30,118 nt of DNA from Chara braunii. Taxonomy: Eukaryota; Streptophyta; Charophyceae; Charales; Characeae. Under the pieces are notes generated by a model. It had not been told where the DNA came from and ran no database searches. It saw only the letters and a list, made by a program, of their open reading frames with translations. The stretch lies in the NCBI GenBank assembly GCA_003427395.1, contig BFEA01000590.1, forward strand, positions 489,341 through 519,458. The letters are read 5' to 3'. The translations under genes were made by a program, and so were the position numbers. Below are positions 1 to 9,071 of the stretch, piece after piece (position 1 is the first letter of the stretch; each line of letters begins with the position of its first letter).

Positions 1-550
1 TGGAAACAGGTCATTGTGACCTTGGCTACATCATAGTCCATGTCCATTCTGGGGTGCATCAGTTCGGTTCCCATTCTACCGATTCCACCAGCAAGTCAGA
101 TCTACCCCCGTCTCCTTTTCCCCTCGTTTTCGGAAATATTCTCGGCCGGATCCTTCGCCCCTGTTTTCCTACCTTCCTTGAAAACTATACCCAGAGGATG
201 TGGAGTGGATCAAGCCACCCAGACTACCGGTATGTGGCTGAAGGGTGCATGCATGTTTCAATTGAACTGCTGAGAAACAGATCGGGGGGTGTGATCCGAA
301 TGGGTACAATATATTAAGTTGGGGGTCATAGCCCCTTCTGAGAAAGGAGGGAAGCAAGCCAAAAAGGACATACGTTCTCACGACCTCTGCATCCTATGGG
401 CAGCAGAACCGAAAAGATTCAACCAAAGTTTGTCCGTGCCCACCTCCTACCAGTGGGGTGTGCAAAGAGATTATCGCAGAGATTGCATGTGATGTGATTC
501 CCGTCAAATGACAACACAAAGTACGTGAATATATTCCCGCCATTTGTCAA
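1..550. other. Unrecognised non-coding sequence
   Basis: I see no convincing gene. The short open frames overlap on both strands and resemble nothing I know. Around 49-90 the sequence (gcatcagttcggttcc and neighbours) resembles the flanks of the U6 retrocopy at 9018-9193, so this is probably another copy of the dispersed repeat that served as its target, here without a U6 insert. Confidence 0.4.
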
Positions 551-553
551 AAA

Positions 554-690
554 AGTATGTGTAGGGTTCAGCCTCCTGATGAGTCGGTGAAACTCCGACG
601 AAACAGTTTGTCACAGCCCCTCTTTTGTGTCCTCTTCTCCCTCTCTGCCGACGGTTTACCGGGCAGTTCTGTTTGTCGACATATATCTAT
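554..690 (+). repeat. Hammerhead element, partial copy 1 (plus)
   Basis: This segment matches 1914-2060 on the same strand and 695-800 and 1085-1240 on the opposite strand. It holds the 3' part of the hammerhead motif, then a pyrimidine-rich stretch, the string accgggcagttctgtttgt and a TA-rich end. Similarity to the longer copies stops within about 10 nt upstream of the ribozyme cleavage site. It forms a large imperfect hairpin with the inverted copy at 691-800; the centre is near 685. No protein is encoded. I infer it is a fragment of a small non-autonomous retroelement. Confidence 0.7.
563..611 (+). ncRNA. Hammerhead ribozyme motif, copy 1 (stem III damaged)
   Basis: The core CTGATGA (576-582), stem II GTCGG/CCGAC with loop TGAAACT, and GAAAC are identical to the complete copy at 1912-1971. 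The 5' side differs: the strand that should pair with ACAGTTTG is only partly complementary, and the base aligned to the cleavage position is G, which hammerheads do not cleave. It is therefore probably inactive. Function is inferred from the motif. Confidence 0.7.
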
Positions 691-813
691 ATATATCGTC
701 ACAAACAGAACTGCCCGGTAAACCGTAGGCAGAGAGAGAGAAGAGGACAACAAATGAGGGGCTGTGACAAGCTGTTTCGTCGGAGTTTCACCGACTCATA
801 TATATATATATAT
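691..813 (-). repeat. Hammerhead element, partial copy 2 (minus, inverted)
   Basis: On the minus strand this copy runs from a TA repeat (798-813) through the truncated ribozyme to the same pyrimidine-rich 3' region as copy 1, ending at gtttgtgacgatatat. It lies tail to tail with copy 1, giving arms of about 100 bp with a TA-rich centre. The upstream D segment found beside the other copies is missing and replaced by the TA repeat. Confidence 0.65.
765..798 (-). ncRNA. Hammerhead ribozyme motif, copy 2 (5' truncated)
   Basis: Minus strand: TGAGTCGG, loop TGAAACT, CCGAC, GAAACAGC. Stem II and the GAAA box are intact, but the sequence upstream of ATGA is a TA repeat, so stem I, the start of the CTGATGA box and the cleavage strand of stem III are gone. 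It cannot self-cleave as it stands. Confidence 0.65.
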
Positions 814-985
814 ACTGTCACATAACTATGAACTAAAAGAGCGCACTTTGGGAAACAAACGGCAGAAACGAAAAACAAGACAAACATGAAGGGCACACTG
901 AAACCATTCATTTTCCGCTTTCTTCTTTGAACTCCCCCTTCACCGTGCCTCTCACGTACAAGGCTCGCCACATTGACGAAGTTGA
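814..985 (+). repeat. Internal segment B of the hammerhead element, copy 1
   Basis: About 170 bp beginning actgtcacataactatgaac and ending near gacgaagttga. It is repeated at 1521-1702 at a spacing of about 710 bp, with A-tract length differences and scattered substitutions. It is non-coding. Between it and copy 4 (985-1085) lies about 100 bp that is not repeated in the window. On the minus strand, copy 4, this segment and copy 2 read in the order expected for a head-to-tail repeat. Confidence 0.65.
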
Positions 986-1084
986 GTGCCAGCTGCCCCC
1001 ATCCCCATGTCCCATAACGGTCCAATTGTACGCTGTGAGAAAGAGGCAGAGTAAACACAGGGAGGAGAGATGGAGAGCAGACAA

Positions 1085-1482
1085 ACAAAGAATATATATA
1101 TTGTCACAGATATATGTATATATCGTCAAACAGAACTGCTCGGCAGAGAGGGAGAAGAGGACATAAACGAGGAGCTGTAACAAACTGTTTTGTCGGAGCA
1201 AACTCCGACTCATCAGGAGGCTGAACCCTCCACAGTCTGCAGAATCCACTAACTGAGTACACTGTAAGTGGTAATCCACCTTAACCCTGGTTGTAGTTAA
1301 GCATCAACGACTTCCCGACAACTGATACCCCTCTGAGGAGGTGGGCACCAACCGGTGCCCTCAAGGTATGTGCGACGAAAACGAAAGCAGGCTACCCCCA
1401 CCAGATGGAAAACTCTGCAGACTGCTGATTCACAACCCCATCGCAAGCCAGCCATCACAGCCAGAAAATACACTCCAGACAC
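1085..1482 (-). repeat. Hammerhead element copy 4 with upstream segment D (minus)
   Basis: On the minus strand this is the longest copy: segment D (1482 to 1241, starting near gtgtctggagtgtatttt), then a ribozyme motif, then the pyrimidine-rich 3' segment ending in TA repeats. Its reverse complement matches 1728-2060, which carries a shorter D, so the two form a large inverted repeat around segment B copy 2. D plus ribozyme plus 3' segment is about 370 bp, similar to the LTR of plant retrozymes; that comparison is inference. Confidence 0.6.
1180..1240 (-). ncRNA. Hammerhead ribozyme motif, copy 4 (core mutated)
   Basis: Minus strand: stem III strand CAGACTGT, stem I GAGG/CCTC with loop GTTCAG, CTGATGA, an extended 7-bp stem II GTCGGAG/CTCCGAC, then AAAAC instead of GAAAC. 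The cleavage triplet is GTG. Both changes hit positions required for cleavage (G12 and H17), so this copy should be inactive although its stems are kept. Confidence 0.7.
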
Positions 1483-1520
1483 TAGAGGCACAGCATAGGT
1501 GCATAGTGACGGCCCTATAT

Positions 1521-1702
1521 ACTGTCACATTATCACATAACTATGAACTAAAACAGCACACTTTGCGAAACAAACGGTAAAGATACAAAAAAAAAACAAA
1601 AAAAAAACAAAGACACTGAAACTATTCATTTTTCTCGTTCTTCTTTTAACTCCCCCTTCACCTTGCCTCTCATGTACAAGGCTTGCCATGTTGATGAAGT
1701 TG
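1521..1702 (+). repeat. Internal segment B of the hammerhead element, copy 2
   Basis: A direct repeat of 814-985, with longer A-tracts and ending gttgatatata. A TA repeat joins it to segment D at about 1720. Here B is in the opposite orientation to the ribozyme on its right but the same orientation relative to copy 4 on its left, which points to rearrangement at the TA repeat. Confidence 0.65.
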
Positions 1703-1727
1703 ATATATATATATATATGCCAGCGGC

Positions 1728-2060
1728 GTGTCTGGAGTGTATTTTTTGGCTGTGACAGACCTTTCTTTGTTTCGTGGATGTTTTGCTGGCTTGTGATGGG
1801 GTGTGAACCGACAGTCTGTAGAGTTTTCCATCTGGTGTGGGTGAGTGATAGTCTACTTTGATTTTGGTTAAGGTAGATTATCATTTACAGTGTAATCAGT
1901 GAGGGGATTCTGCAGACTGTTGAGGGTTCAGCCTCCTGATGAGTCGGTGAAACTCCGACGAAACAGTTTGTCACAGCCCCTCGTTTGTTGTCCTCTTCTC
2001 TCTCTCTGCCTACGGTTTTACCGGGCAGTTCTGTTTGTGACGATATATATATATAAATAA
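1728..2060 (+). repeat. Hammerhead element copy 3 with segment D (plus)
   Basis: Segment D (1728-1911) is followed by the complete ribozyme (1912-1971), the pyrimidine-rich stretch with accgggcagttctgtttgtgac, and a TA-rich end near 2060. It is an inverted relative of 1085-1482, although D is shorter here: about 90 bp present in copy 4 around 1290-1390 is absent. It has no open frame and looks like a terminal-repeat-like unit of a non-autonomous element. Confidence 0.65.
1912..1971 (+). ncRNA. Type III hammerhead self-cleaving ribozyme, complete copy
   Basis: All hammerhead parts are present in order. The stem III 5' strand CAGACTGT (1913-1920) pairs with ACAGTTTG (1963-1970), eight pairs with one G.U, extendable by a G.U. 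The cleavage triplet is GTT (1919-1921), so cleavage is predicted after 1921. Stem I is GAGG (1922-1925) with CCTC (1932-1935) around loop GTTCAG. The core CTGATGA is 1936-1942. Stem II is GTCGG (1943-1947) with CCGAC (1955-1959). GAA(A) is at 1960-1963. Loop I TTCA is complementary to TGAA in loop II, as natural hammerheads often have loop-loop contacts. Open ends at stem III make it type III, the class known from plant retrozymes and viroid-like RNAs. Activity is inferred; GTT is allowed but less favoured than GTC. Confidence 0.85.
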
Positions 2061-2345
2061 TATGATTATATACATGTACAGTACACAGCAGTACACACAG
2101 ACAGAGAGGCGCACACACTCTTCAGCTGGATACACAGTTGAAGAAGTGCACCGCGAGACACATATGACTGCTGACAGATGCGGCATAAGAGACAGATGCA
2201 CTGTGCCAACGCAAGGTGGTGGGTGCATTTGCTGCAGAGGCTTCCAGTAAACACGGGGAACACAGACACTTGCACAAAGAGTGGCGGAACACACCTATGT
2301 GAGCCTGCTGGTCACACAAGGAGTATTCAATCCTGTTGTTTTTGG
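2061..2345. other. Unrecognised sequence
   Basis: I see no gene or known RNA here. It starts with TA-rich DNA bordering the hammerhead element and continues as ordinary mixed sequence. Confidence 0.3.
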
Positions 2346-2369
2346 TTGTCGTTTTTATAAAAGGGAGGG

Positions 2370-2456
2370 AGGACTATTTCTCGATTTACGTAAGTCATCC
2401 ATGCACAGGGGTCATGTTAATCGTTCCAATTTTAACAGACGTTCTTTCCGTAGGAC
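2370..2456 (-). pseudogene. U6 snRNA pseudogene, copy 1
   Basis: Read on the minus strand, this matches spliceosomal U6 from its 5' end (gtcctacggaaag...) through the attggaacgat block, the ccctgtgcatggatgac block and the cgagaaatagtcc 3' end. About 11 nt is missing between the two central blocks and there are many substitutions. The degree of change makes it a fossil. Short purine strings (aagggagg) on both sides could be a target duplication but are low in complexity. Confidence 0.65.
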
Positions 2457-2746
2457 AAGGGAGGAGGAGTATCTGATCTATCTATGAGTTAATAAGAAGT
2501 CTGAAAATTGTATCTGAATTCCTTCCACTCTGCTGTGTATGTTATGTGATGTGGAGTGGCATTTTTGCACACTTTCCCACAAAGAAAAACAAGTATTAAT
2601 TACTGACTGAAATTTGCTATGAACGGCTCTTGGACAACTGACCACGAGAGCCCAAGAGGACTGAGATGGGAAGATGGGGGGCAGTGGATATATAAAGGTC
2701 GACAGAACGACAGGAGGAGGCAAGGATGAAGATTGCCAACAACAAC

Positions 2747-2750
<4 letters not shown>

Positions 2751-2806
<56 letters not shown>

Positions 2807-2831
2807 CACACACACACACGCACACACACAC
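2751..2831. repeat. (CA)n microsatellite
   Basis: Almost uninterrupted CA dinucleotides for about 80 bp with two CG interruptions. The open frames reported through it are artefacts of the repeat. Confidence 0.95.
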
Positions 2832-2936
2832 TTGCGAATGTTACCTAAGCTAGAGTGTGCCGATGACCTGTCTTCGGAGATCATACCTGGCATAGTGTAA
2901 CTTGCCATGGGGTGCATTGAAGCACACACATCAAAA

Positions 2937-2953
2937 CACACACACACACACAC

Positions 2954-3025
<72 letters not shown>
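2937..3025. repeat. Compound (CA)n(GA)n microsatellite
   Basis: About 20 bp of CA is followed directly by about 68 bp of GA. It lies 105 bp from the CA tract at 2751-2831. Confidence 0.95.
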
Positions 3026-3028
<3 letters not shown>

Positions 3029-3920
3029 AAAATGAAGTTGCAAAGAATGTCCACAATGTTTTATTAATATGATCTCGAACTGATCCGTGTACATTGAAAA
3101 TCAGGTTGAAATAACTGCGATAATTTTTTTTTATTAACCGTCAAAAATTGAAGTGTGGTGGCCACGGGGCCAGCCGACCCACCCACCTCGCAGACCCCCT
3201 CTCTTAGACTTACTCGCCTTCTTTGATAGGTTGTCGTTGTATGATCCATAGCAGCAGGTTGGCCAGCAATTTCAGAGATTTCAAGAGGTACGCAAACCTC
3301 TCTCCAACGGGCCACGTACTGAGGCTAACGTGAAAAAAAAAAGGAGAGGAGAGGTAGGTGGCTGATGTAGCCAGCGATCACAAAACTGTTGTCAACTTGC
3401 GATGAAAAAACAAAAACAGTAAAAAACAGGAGGCGCATTCAAGAACAGAAAAAAAAAAAAAAAACGCCGAAGAAGATGAGAAGAAGCTATCTTGCTTGCT
3501 GAAGCTATTTGATGCGGGGCTTCTTTTTGCTGCCTGCTTGTCCCAACACTGGACAACGCAGAGGCGCCTCTTTCAAAAGCATGCGATTTCACTAGCACAC
3601 ATGGCGGGCCACACCTGTTTTGCTTTCTACCTACCTATCTAACATCTCCTTTATCACACTCCCTGAATGCAGAAACAGAGCCAGATGCATGCACAATCTT
3701 GCAGGCACGTAAAGCCACACCGACCCACCTGAGAATCCCAAAAAAAAAGTTTAGCGACCTGCCAATACTTCTGCTAACACCCTCACATGCAAACGAGAGG
3801 CTGAACTTAGACGCCTTCACATGCAAAAGACAGGCTGAACGTTTTTCTGCCTTGCCTTCAGTAAAGGTCGTTTCTACGCACTAAGCATTCTGTGAAATGT
3901 GTGCGTGGGCTGTGTCTGCA
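3026..3920. other. Unrecognised intergenic sequence
   Basis: I see no gene, RNA or transposon signature. It contains short A-runs (about 3449-3466) and small open frames without recognisable similarity. Confidence 0.3.
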
Positions 3921-3923
3921 GAG

Positions 3924-3958
3924 AGGGGGAGGGAGGGAGGGAGGGAGGGAGGGAGGGA
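3924..3958 (+). repeat. (GGGA)n tract, G-quadruplex-prone
   Basis: Eight or so consecutive GGGA units follow a GGGGGA start. Four-G-run spacing with single-base loops is a strong quadruplex pattern on the plus strand. No gene lies next to it, so any role is unknown. Confidence 0.85.
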
Positions 3959-6725
3959 GTTAGGGCCACACACAAAGCTTGGTTAAGCTGATCTGAGCCT
4001 TTTTTTTCTGTCGCCACGTCGTCACCTACTAACAAATAGCCTCAAATCTTTCTGTCTATTCGCTATTGAGGAATGAACCTCCTTCCTGCCAGCGTCTGTG
4101 TGTTGGGAAAAGACAACACACAGACGATTGTCACGATGATGAGCCTGGGCACTTATGTCATGTCCCGTCATGTCCTGTCATGTCATGTCAGTTGCAGTCA
4201 CCACAACTACCAGGATGACTGTAACAAGATCAGGCACTCAAGGTTCCCCAGCTGCAAAACTGAACTCACAAATGATTACCGCCACACGCCCCCCATATGC
4301 GGGCAGCAAGAGCACAGCAACACATCGTGTGTGTGACAACACGTGCTCCAGCACACATATATGCTCCACAACCGGATTTGAAATCCATCTTGTGGCTATC
4401 ATGGCCACCTTTCGACGGTGCAAGTGAAAAGCCCAGTTTCCGGGTCGAGGTCGACACCAATGGTTTCTGCACTGGACTCGCTGACCTAACCTGGCCTGGC
4501 AAAGCCTCTTAGGCTTCATCAGATGGTCTGGCGACCACCTACATGCCCCCCCCCGGCCCCCCCCTCAACCCTCCCCACCCTGCATCTGTTTCTACTTTGG
4601 GGCACAATGACACCGACTGCACCCCAGCCCTATCATATTCAGGGCAGGAGCACAATTATACCGCACCGCAGCCCCCTCCCCCTCCCTGCCTCTTCCCCTC
4701 CATTCCCTTGTCTATCCGTCCATCAGTAGGCAGACAAGCACAATGACACCTAACGGCACCCCACCATTCACATACTCAGGCGCATCCACCCTGACAAAAC
4801 AGGGCACTTATGGCCCTGACTCCGTTCTATTCTAAGGGAGCATCCACTCCATCCCCCAGCTTGATAAGCATGTCTGACGGGAAGTTTCCCAATTCCAATC
4901 TTGTGAGCGTCAGGTTGACACCAGTGGCTGGCAGTGGCATGGGGCTTGCCTTTGTCTCCTGAATGCAGTGCAGCCTTCGAGTGGACAAACACTGCCCAAT
5001 TGAAGAATTCCTAGTACTAAACACCCAAAGCACACGCAGTGGGTTTGCATCATGCTCTCTATCCCACAACTCACCTCACACCTTCGACCTGGTAGGACCT
5101 CCTTTCGACTCCAAGGTAGAAAACGACTCCGCTGTCAAAGAGGAGGAACGAGGGAGAAGAGGAGTGCAAGTCAGCAGAACATGCGTCCAGCCAGCCATAG
5201 ATCACTTGACGTAGGATGAGATACAAGTCCTCAGCAAGTGACGAATCTGGACTGACGACGTGTCGGGTTCGGAAGCATGTCTGGAGAGCCCACCAGCACA
5301 TTAACTACGTGTCCTGTTTGGAATCATCGTCATGATGTGATGGTTGACTTGAGCTTCATTCGCCCGATAGATTCACCAAGTGAGTGCTGCAGAGTGCTGG
5401 CTGGCTGAATCATGTCTGTGGACTCCCACTTGTCGTTTCTTGTACGTCCGCCAAGCAAAGCGCTGTGAAACCTGATTTACCACCATCAAGGAGTGAGGCT
5501 CTGAGAGTCTTGTGAGTTCAAGAGGCACCTGAGTTTCAACTCTTGGTTCAGCGGCGAATCAGCCGCTCGAGGGCTCTCTGTATACAGCGCTGGCGGAGAG
5601 ATCAAATCAAAACGCTGTGACTGTCAGTGCTGTAGTGCTGTCACGGAGACCTGATATCAATACTGCACTGACAAGGAATGAATGTTGATTGAAGTTGCCA
5701 CCGTGCATGCCGGGACGGGGTCCACTGAATGAGCACCAGCACCAAGTCGTTCCCCCGAGGCCTCTCTGCCATGGGATAGTCTGTCTGATCCATCCACGCC
5801 GCCATTGTAAGCAAGCGAAGGCAGAGTGAAATTCAATTTGAAATAGTCTGATTAATGAATGCCCGCTGTCCTTGACAGGTACGAAAGGACTGAAAGAAGA
5901 AGGGATGAGGACTGAAAGAAGAAGGGATGGTGATCAGCAGGATCGTCACCTATCCGACCCAGCAGCTCGAGATACAACGATACTCACATGCCACGGCATC
6001 CCGTGATGGTTAACCTGCCCATCAGGTGATATAACGATGACTGATGTGCATGAACACCGGCATTTTTGTCCAGGGGCCGGCACAGAATAAAGACGGGGGC
6101 TTCTTGGACAAACTTCAGCAGATTACAGAGCCGGCGGTGAGATTTCCTCCTGCCACTCTGAAAGATGCATACCTGTTTGTGCGTTCCGTGCACCTAAGGC
6201 TGCCTTTGTCTCTCTTCCTCTGATGATGATCAGCCTGGCGCCTCCTCGTTCACATTCTCTCGCATTCTGTCATTCATAGGACTGATGTGGCTGTGGTCTA
6301 CCGAACGGAAAGCTGAGCAAGCAGAAGCACACACTTGGTATGTGGCCTCTTACAGGTGGTACGGACAGGGAGAACAAAAACTGGTTATACCACCCAGCGG
6401 CACCCACCACTCATGCCGAGCGGCCAAGCAAGCGACTTCGGAGTCGACAATCAGTAGGCCCCCACAGGCTCGGTGACGACGCAAATGGGAAACGGGCCCT
6501 GCCCAGTTGGTACACCCATAAATTGTTGACATACGGACCCAAGTTTGAATCCAGAAACAGTCAGATGAACAGAACAAAAAGAATTCTGAATTACCTGGGC
6601 CGGTCAGTTCAAGGATGGTATCTCAAGGACGTCGCTCTCTCTTAACAAAACGGTCCCTGGTCAGGTCTGGTTGAGCTACTGGCCCAAGCTCGGCTCTGGC
6701 AACAAACACCCTGCCCCGCTTCCCC

Positions 6726-6726
<1 letters not shown>
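3959..6726. other. Unrecognised intergenic sequence
   Basis: There is no supported gene. Small features are a degenerate catgtc repeat at 4157-4190, C-rich sequence at 4540-4570, and a 22-23-bp tandem pair (aggactgaaagaagaagggat) at about 5886-5928. A 101-residue open frame at 6340-6645 ends in residues faintly like the RNase H region of copia elements, too weak to call. Confidence 0.3.

Positions 6727-6769
<43 letters not shown>
6727..6769. repeat. 43-base C homopolymer
   Basis: An unbroken run of C on the plus strand (G on the minus). Such tracts can form an i-motif or quadruplex and are hard to sequence, so the true length is uncertain. CA microsatellite DNA lies at 6846-6855 and 6887-6902. 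Confidence 0.9.
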
Positions 6770-6772
<3 letters not shown>

Positions 6773-6934
6773 CTCCTAGTCCGAAATCAAATTTGGGTAA
6801 TCGGACAACCATAATGGACCTCCTGTGACCTGCTTGAAGCCAACTAACACACACACATAATTTACAGCAAATCCTTCCGGCGCGCGCACACACACACACA
6901 CACTTGTTGTGTGACACGTGGCATGTGCATGTTG

Positions 6935-7110
6935 CATCAACCAATCAATCATTCAATCAATCATGCCCGAGTCAAACCAATCAATCAACGAATCAATCAA
7001 TCAGTCGGTTGATCAAAGCACACGTGATCATGAAATCAATACTTTTAATTGGCCTAGCGTATAGCTAGCTCACAGCTTGCTGTGTGAACACCTAACACCT
7101 AACACCTAAC
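6935..7110. repeat. Degenerate (AATC)n and short 7-mer repeats
   Basis: Repeats of caatcaat fill about 6940-7006. At 7088-7110 the 7-mer acaccta/cacctaa occurs three times in tandem. It resembles but does not equal the plant telomere unit CCCTAAA. Confidence 0.6.
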
Positions 7111-7414
7111 AACCAGCCTTAACAAAATCCAAGTAAAACTTTCAAGTTCGACAAATTGTGTTTGCGGACAGACAATCCAATTCAGCAGCCACGGCTGTCA
7201 TGAAACCAACCATTCACAGGCCTCATCACACCACATGCCGTCTCCTTGTGTGGCAAGGTGGCGGGCACACATTGGTGTGGTATGGTACTACTACTGTAAT
7301 TATGCCAAATTGCCTGACTTCACACAATCTTCTAGCTCCAATGTGCCGACCCTCGAATTCCACACTGCTAGAATGTCATTGTGCCAACCAATTCAACTCA
7401 AACCGCTTCACCTG

Positions 7415-7598
<184 letters not shown>

Positions 7599-7599
7599 G

Positions 7600-8390
7600 A
7601 CCATCATCTCAAGCACTTGCTCAGCGGCACAGTTCACATGGGAGGAGAGGAGCTCAGGGCGCATTGCTCGGCCTCTTTTAGTACTTGACACTCACGTGCT
7701 CCAACGGGAAAGCAAGCACAGCCAAGGTGTCTTTTCGTCGCTGCGTGCACTCCGCAGTCTAGGTTTTTGGGGCAGCTTCCAGGAATTTCGTTGCAAGAGC
7801 CAGTGTCCTTAATCGTGGTTGCTTCTTTCTCTGGTGATCGTGCATCCGCCTTAAGATGTCGTCAAGGGACCTCGTTGCCTCCACGATCGTTGGACCTTTG
7901 TTAAGCATAACACACTCTGCTCTCTGCAGATGACACACACCAGAAGACGACCCACCGGATAACGAAGGGTCATGGACAAAGTAATACTAGTCGGAAAGGT
8001 GAACCCTAGGCGCCGGTCAAGGAACAACCAACCTGAAAAAAGAGCACAGAAAGTGTCCGACGGAGCTCAAAACAGACGTGAACAGACTCAACAGACGTGA
8101 TCCATGCCATTGCCTTGCATTTAGGGAGGATCACATCTGTTCACGTCGAACAGATGTGATCGCACAAAGTAAAGCTGGTAGGTGTGGGAGGGTAAAGTGC
8201 ATCACACAAAGTACAGAGACAGTCCGATTTGCGGAACAGTCACGGCGAACACAAATTCACCCTGAACTAGGGAGGGACTAACATTCCCAAACTCGTGTTG
8301 CTCCTAAATGTGCGCCTGGCAGGCAGACAAATACGTGTTCTACACTTCAGTGCGCCTTCGTGGGAAGAAGGTTAGGGTTGAGGGGGCGGG
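7600..8390. other. Unrecognised sequence with one perfect palindrome
   Basis: I recognise no gene. A perfect 14-bp inverted repeat lies at 8129-8142 and 8148-8161 with a 5-nt spacer, preceded by two related direct strings (aacagacgtga) at about 8070-8100. Confidence 0.4.
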
Positions 8391-8394
8391 ATGG

Positions 8395-8705
8395 TCCAAA
8401 AAGCAAAGTTTCCGAAGCCTAGGTGCATCGGGTATCTCTCTTTTTTTTTTTTTTTTTTTTTTAATTTTAAATTGGACCATTTCTCAATTAGTGTGTGTCA
8501 TCCTTGCGCCGGGGCCATGATAATCTTCCTTCTCTGTATCGTTCCAATTTTAACGGATGTCCCGAAGGACAGTGCATCATCGGGTATTTCTACCAATGAA
8601 CAAAAGGCAAGATCGCAGCATAAACTGTGGGTGGTCCACAAAGCAAAGTTTCTGATCAGTTATCGCAACCAATGAACAAAGGGCCAGATCGAAGCATAAA
8701 CTGTG
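8395..8705. repeat. Diverged direct repeats around the second U6 copy
   Basis: The string caaagcaaagttt (near 8397 and 8637) and the longer string accaatgaacaaa...gcataaactgtg (near 8593 and 8668) each occur twice. The U6 retrocopy at 8441-8570 sits inside this small repeat cluster. Confidence 0.5.
8423..8591 (-). mobile_element. U6 snRNA retrocopy 2 with poly(A) tail and diverged TSD
   Basis: On the minus strand a U6-like sequence (8570 to about 8463) starts gtccttcggg, keeps the attggaacgatacagag and gcaaggatgacac blocks, and ends gagaaatggtccaattt. It carries a 4-nt insertion. A 22-nt T run on the plus strand (8441-8462) follows, that is, a poly(A) tail. The flanks gtgcatcgggtatctct (8423-8439) and gtgcatcatcgggtatttct (8572-8591) look like a target duplication with one indel and one change. 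This is the signature of LINE-driven retroposition of U6 RNA; the copy is probably not expressed. Confidence 0.8.
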
Positions 8706-8824
8706 TGACTCTCCCTCTTCCCCACATGGCGGAACTGACTGAATGACTTAGAGACTACACGCCTGCGGTAATCATAAATCAAACAACAACAACAAGAAAG
8801 TTTGTAACTGGTCCGCTCCTTGAA

Positions 8825-8851
8825 AACAACAACAACGACAACAACAACAGC

Positions 8852-8922
<71 letters not shown>

Positions 8923-8937
8923 TAACAACAACAACAA
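8825..8937. repeat. (CAA)n microsatellite
   Basis: About 110 bp of CAA trinucleotides with a few single-base interruptions. The poly-Thr and poly-Leu frames across it are artefacts. Confidence 0.95.
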
Positions 8938-9017
8938 AGGGAAAAAACCAGAAAAAAGAAAGGAAAAAAACAAACAGACAGAGCCTTGTGGTTCCGGCTT
9001 CTTATCCATTGTGGGAA

Positions 9018-9036
9018 GCATCAGTCCGGTTCCTTC

Positions 9037-9071
<35 letters not shown>

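Noticed and set aside
4495-4525. Minus-strand CTGATGA followed by AGCC...GGCT, like a second hammerhead
   Set aside because: The required GAAA box after stem II is absent (TTTGCC instead), and no matching stem III or cleavage triplet is seen.
6340-6645. 101-residue frame with a tail resembling copia RNase H
   Set aside because: Only a few residues (RTKRILNYL) are suggestive; there are no RT motifs nearby.
7088-7110. Interstitial telomere
   Set aside because: Three copies of cacctaa do not match the plant CCCTAAA unit and the array is too short.
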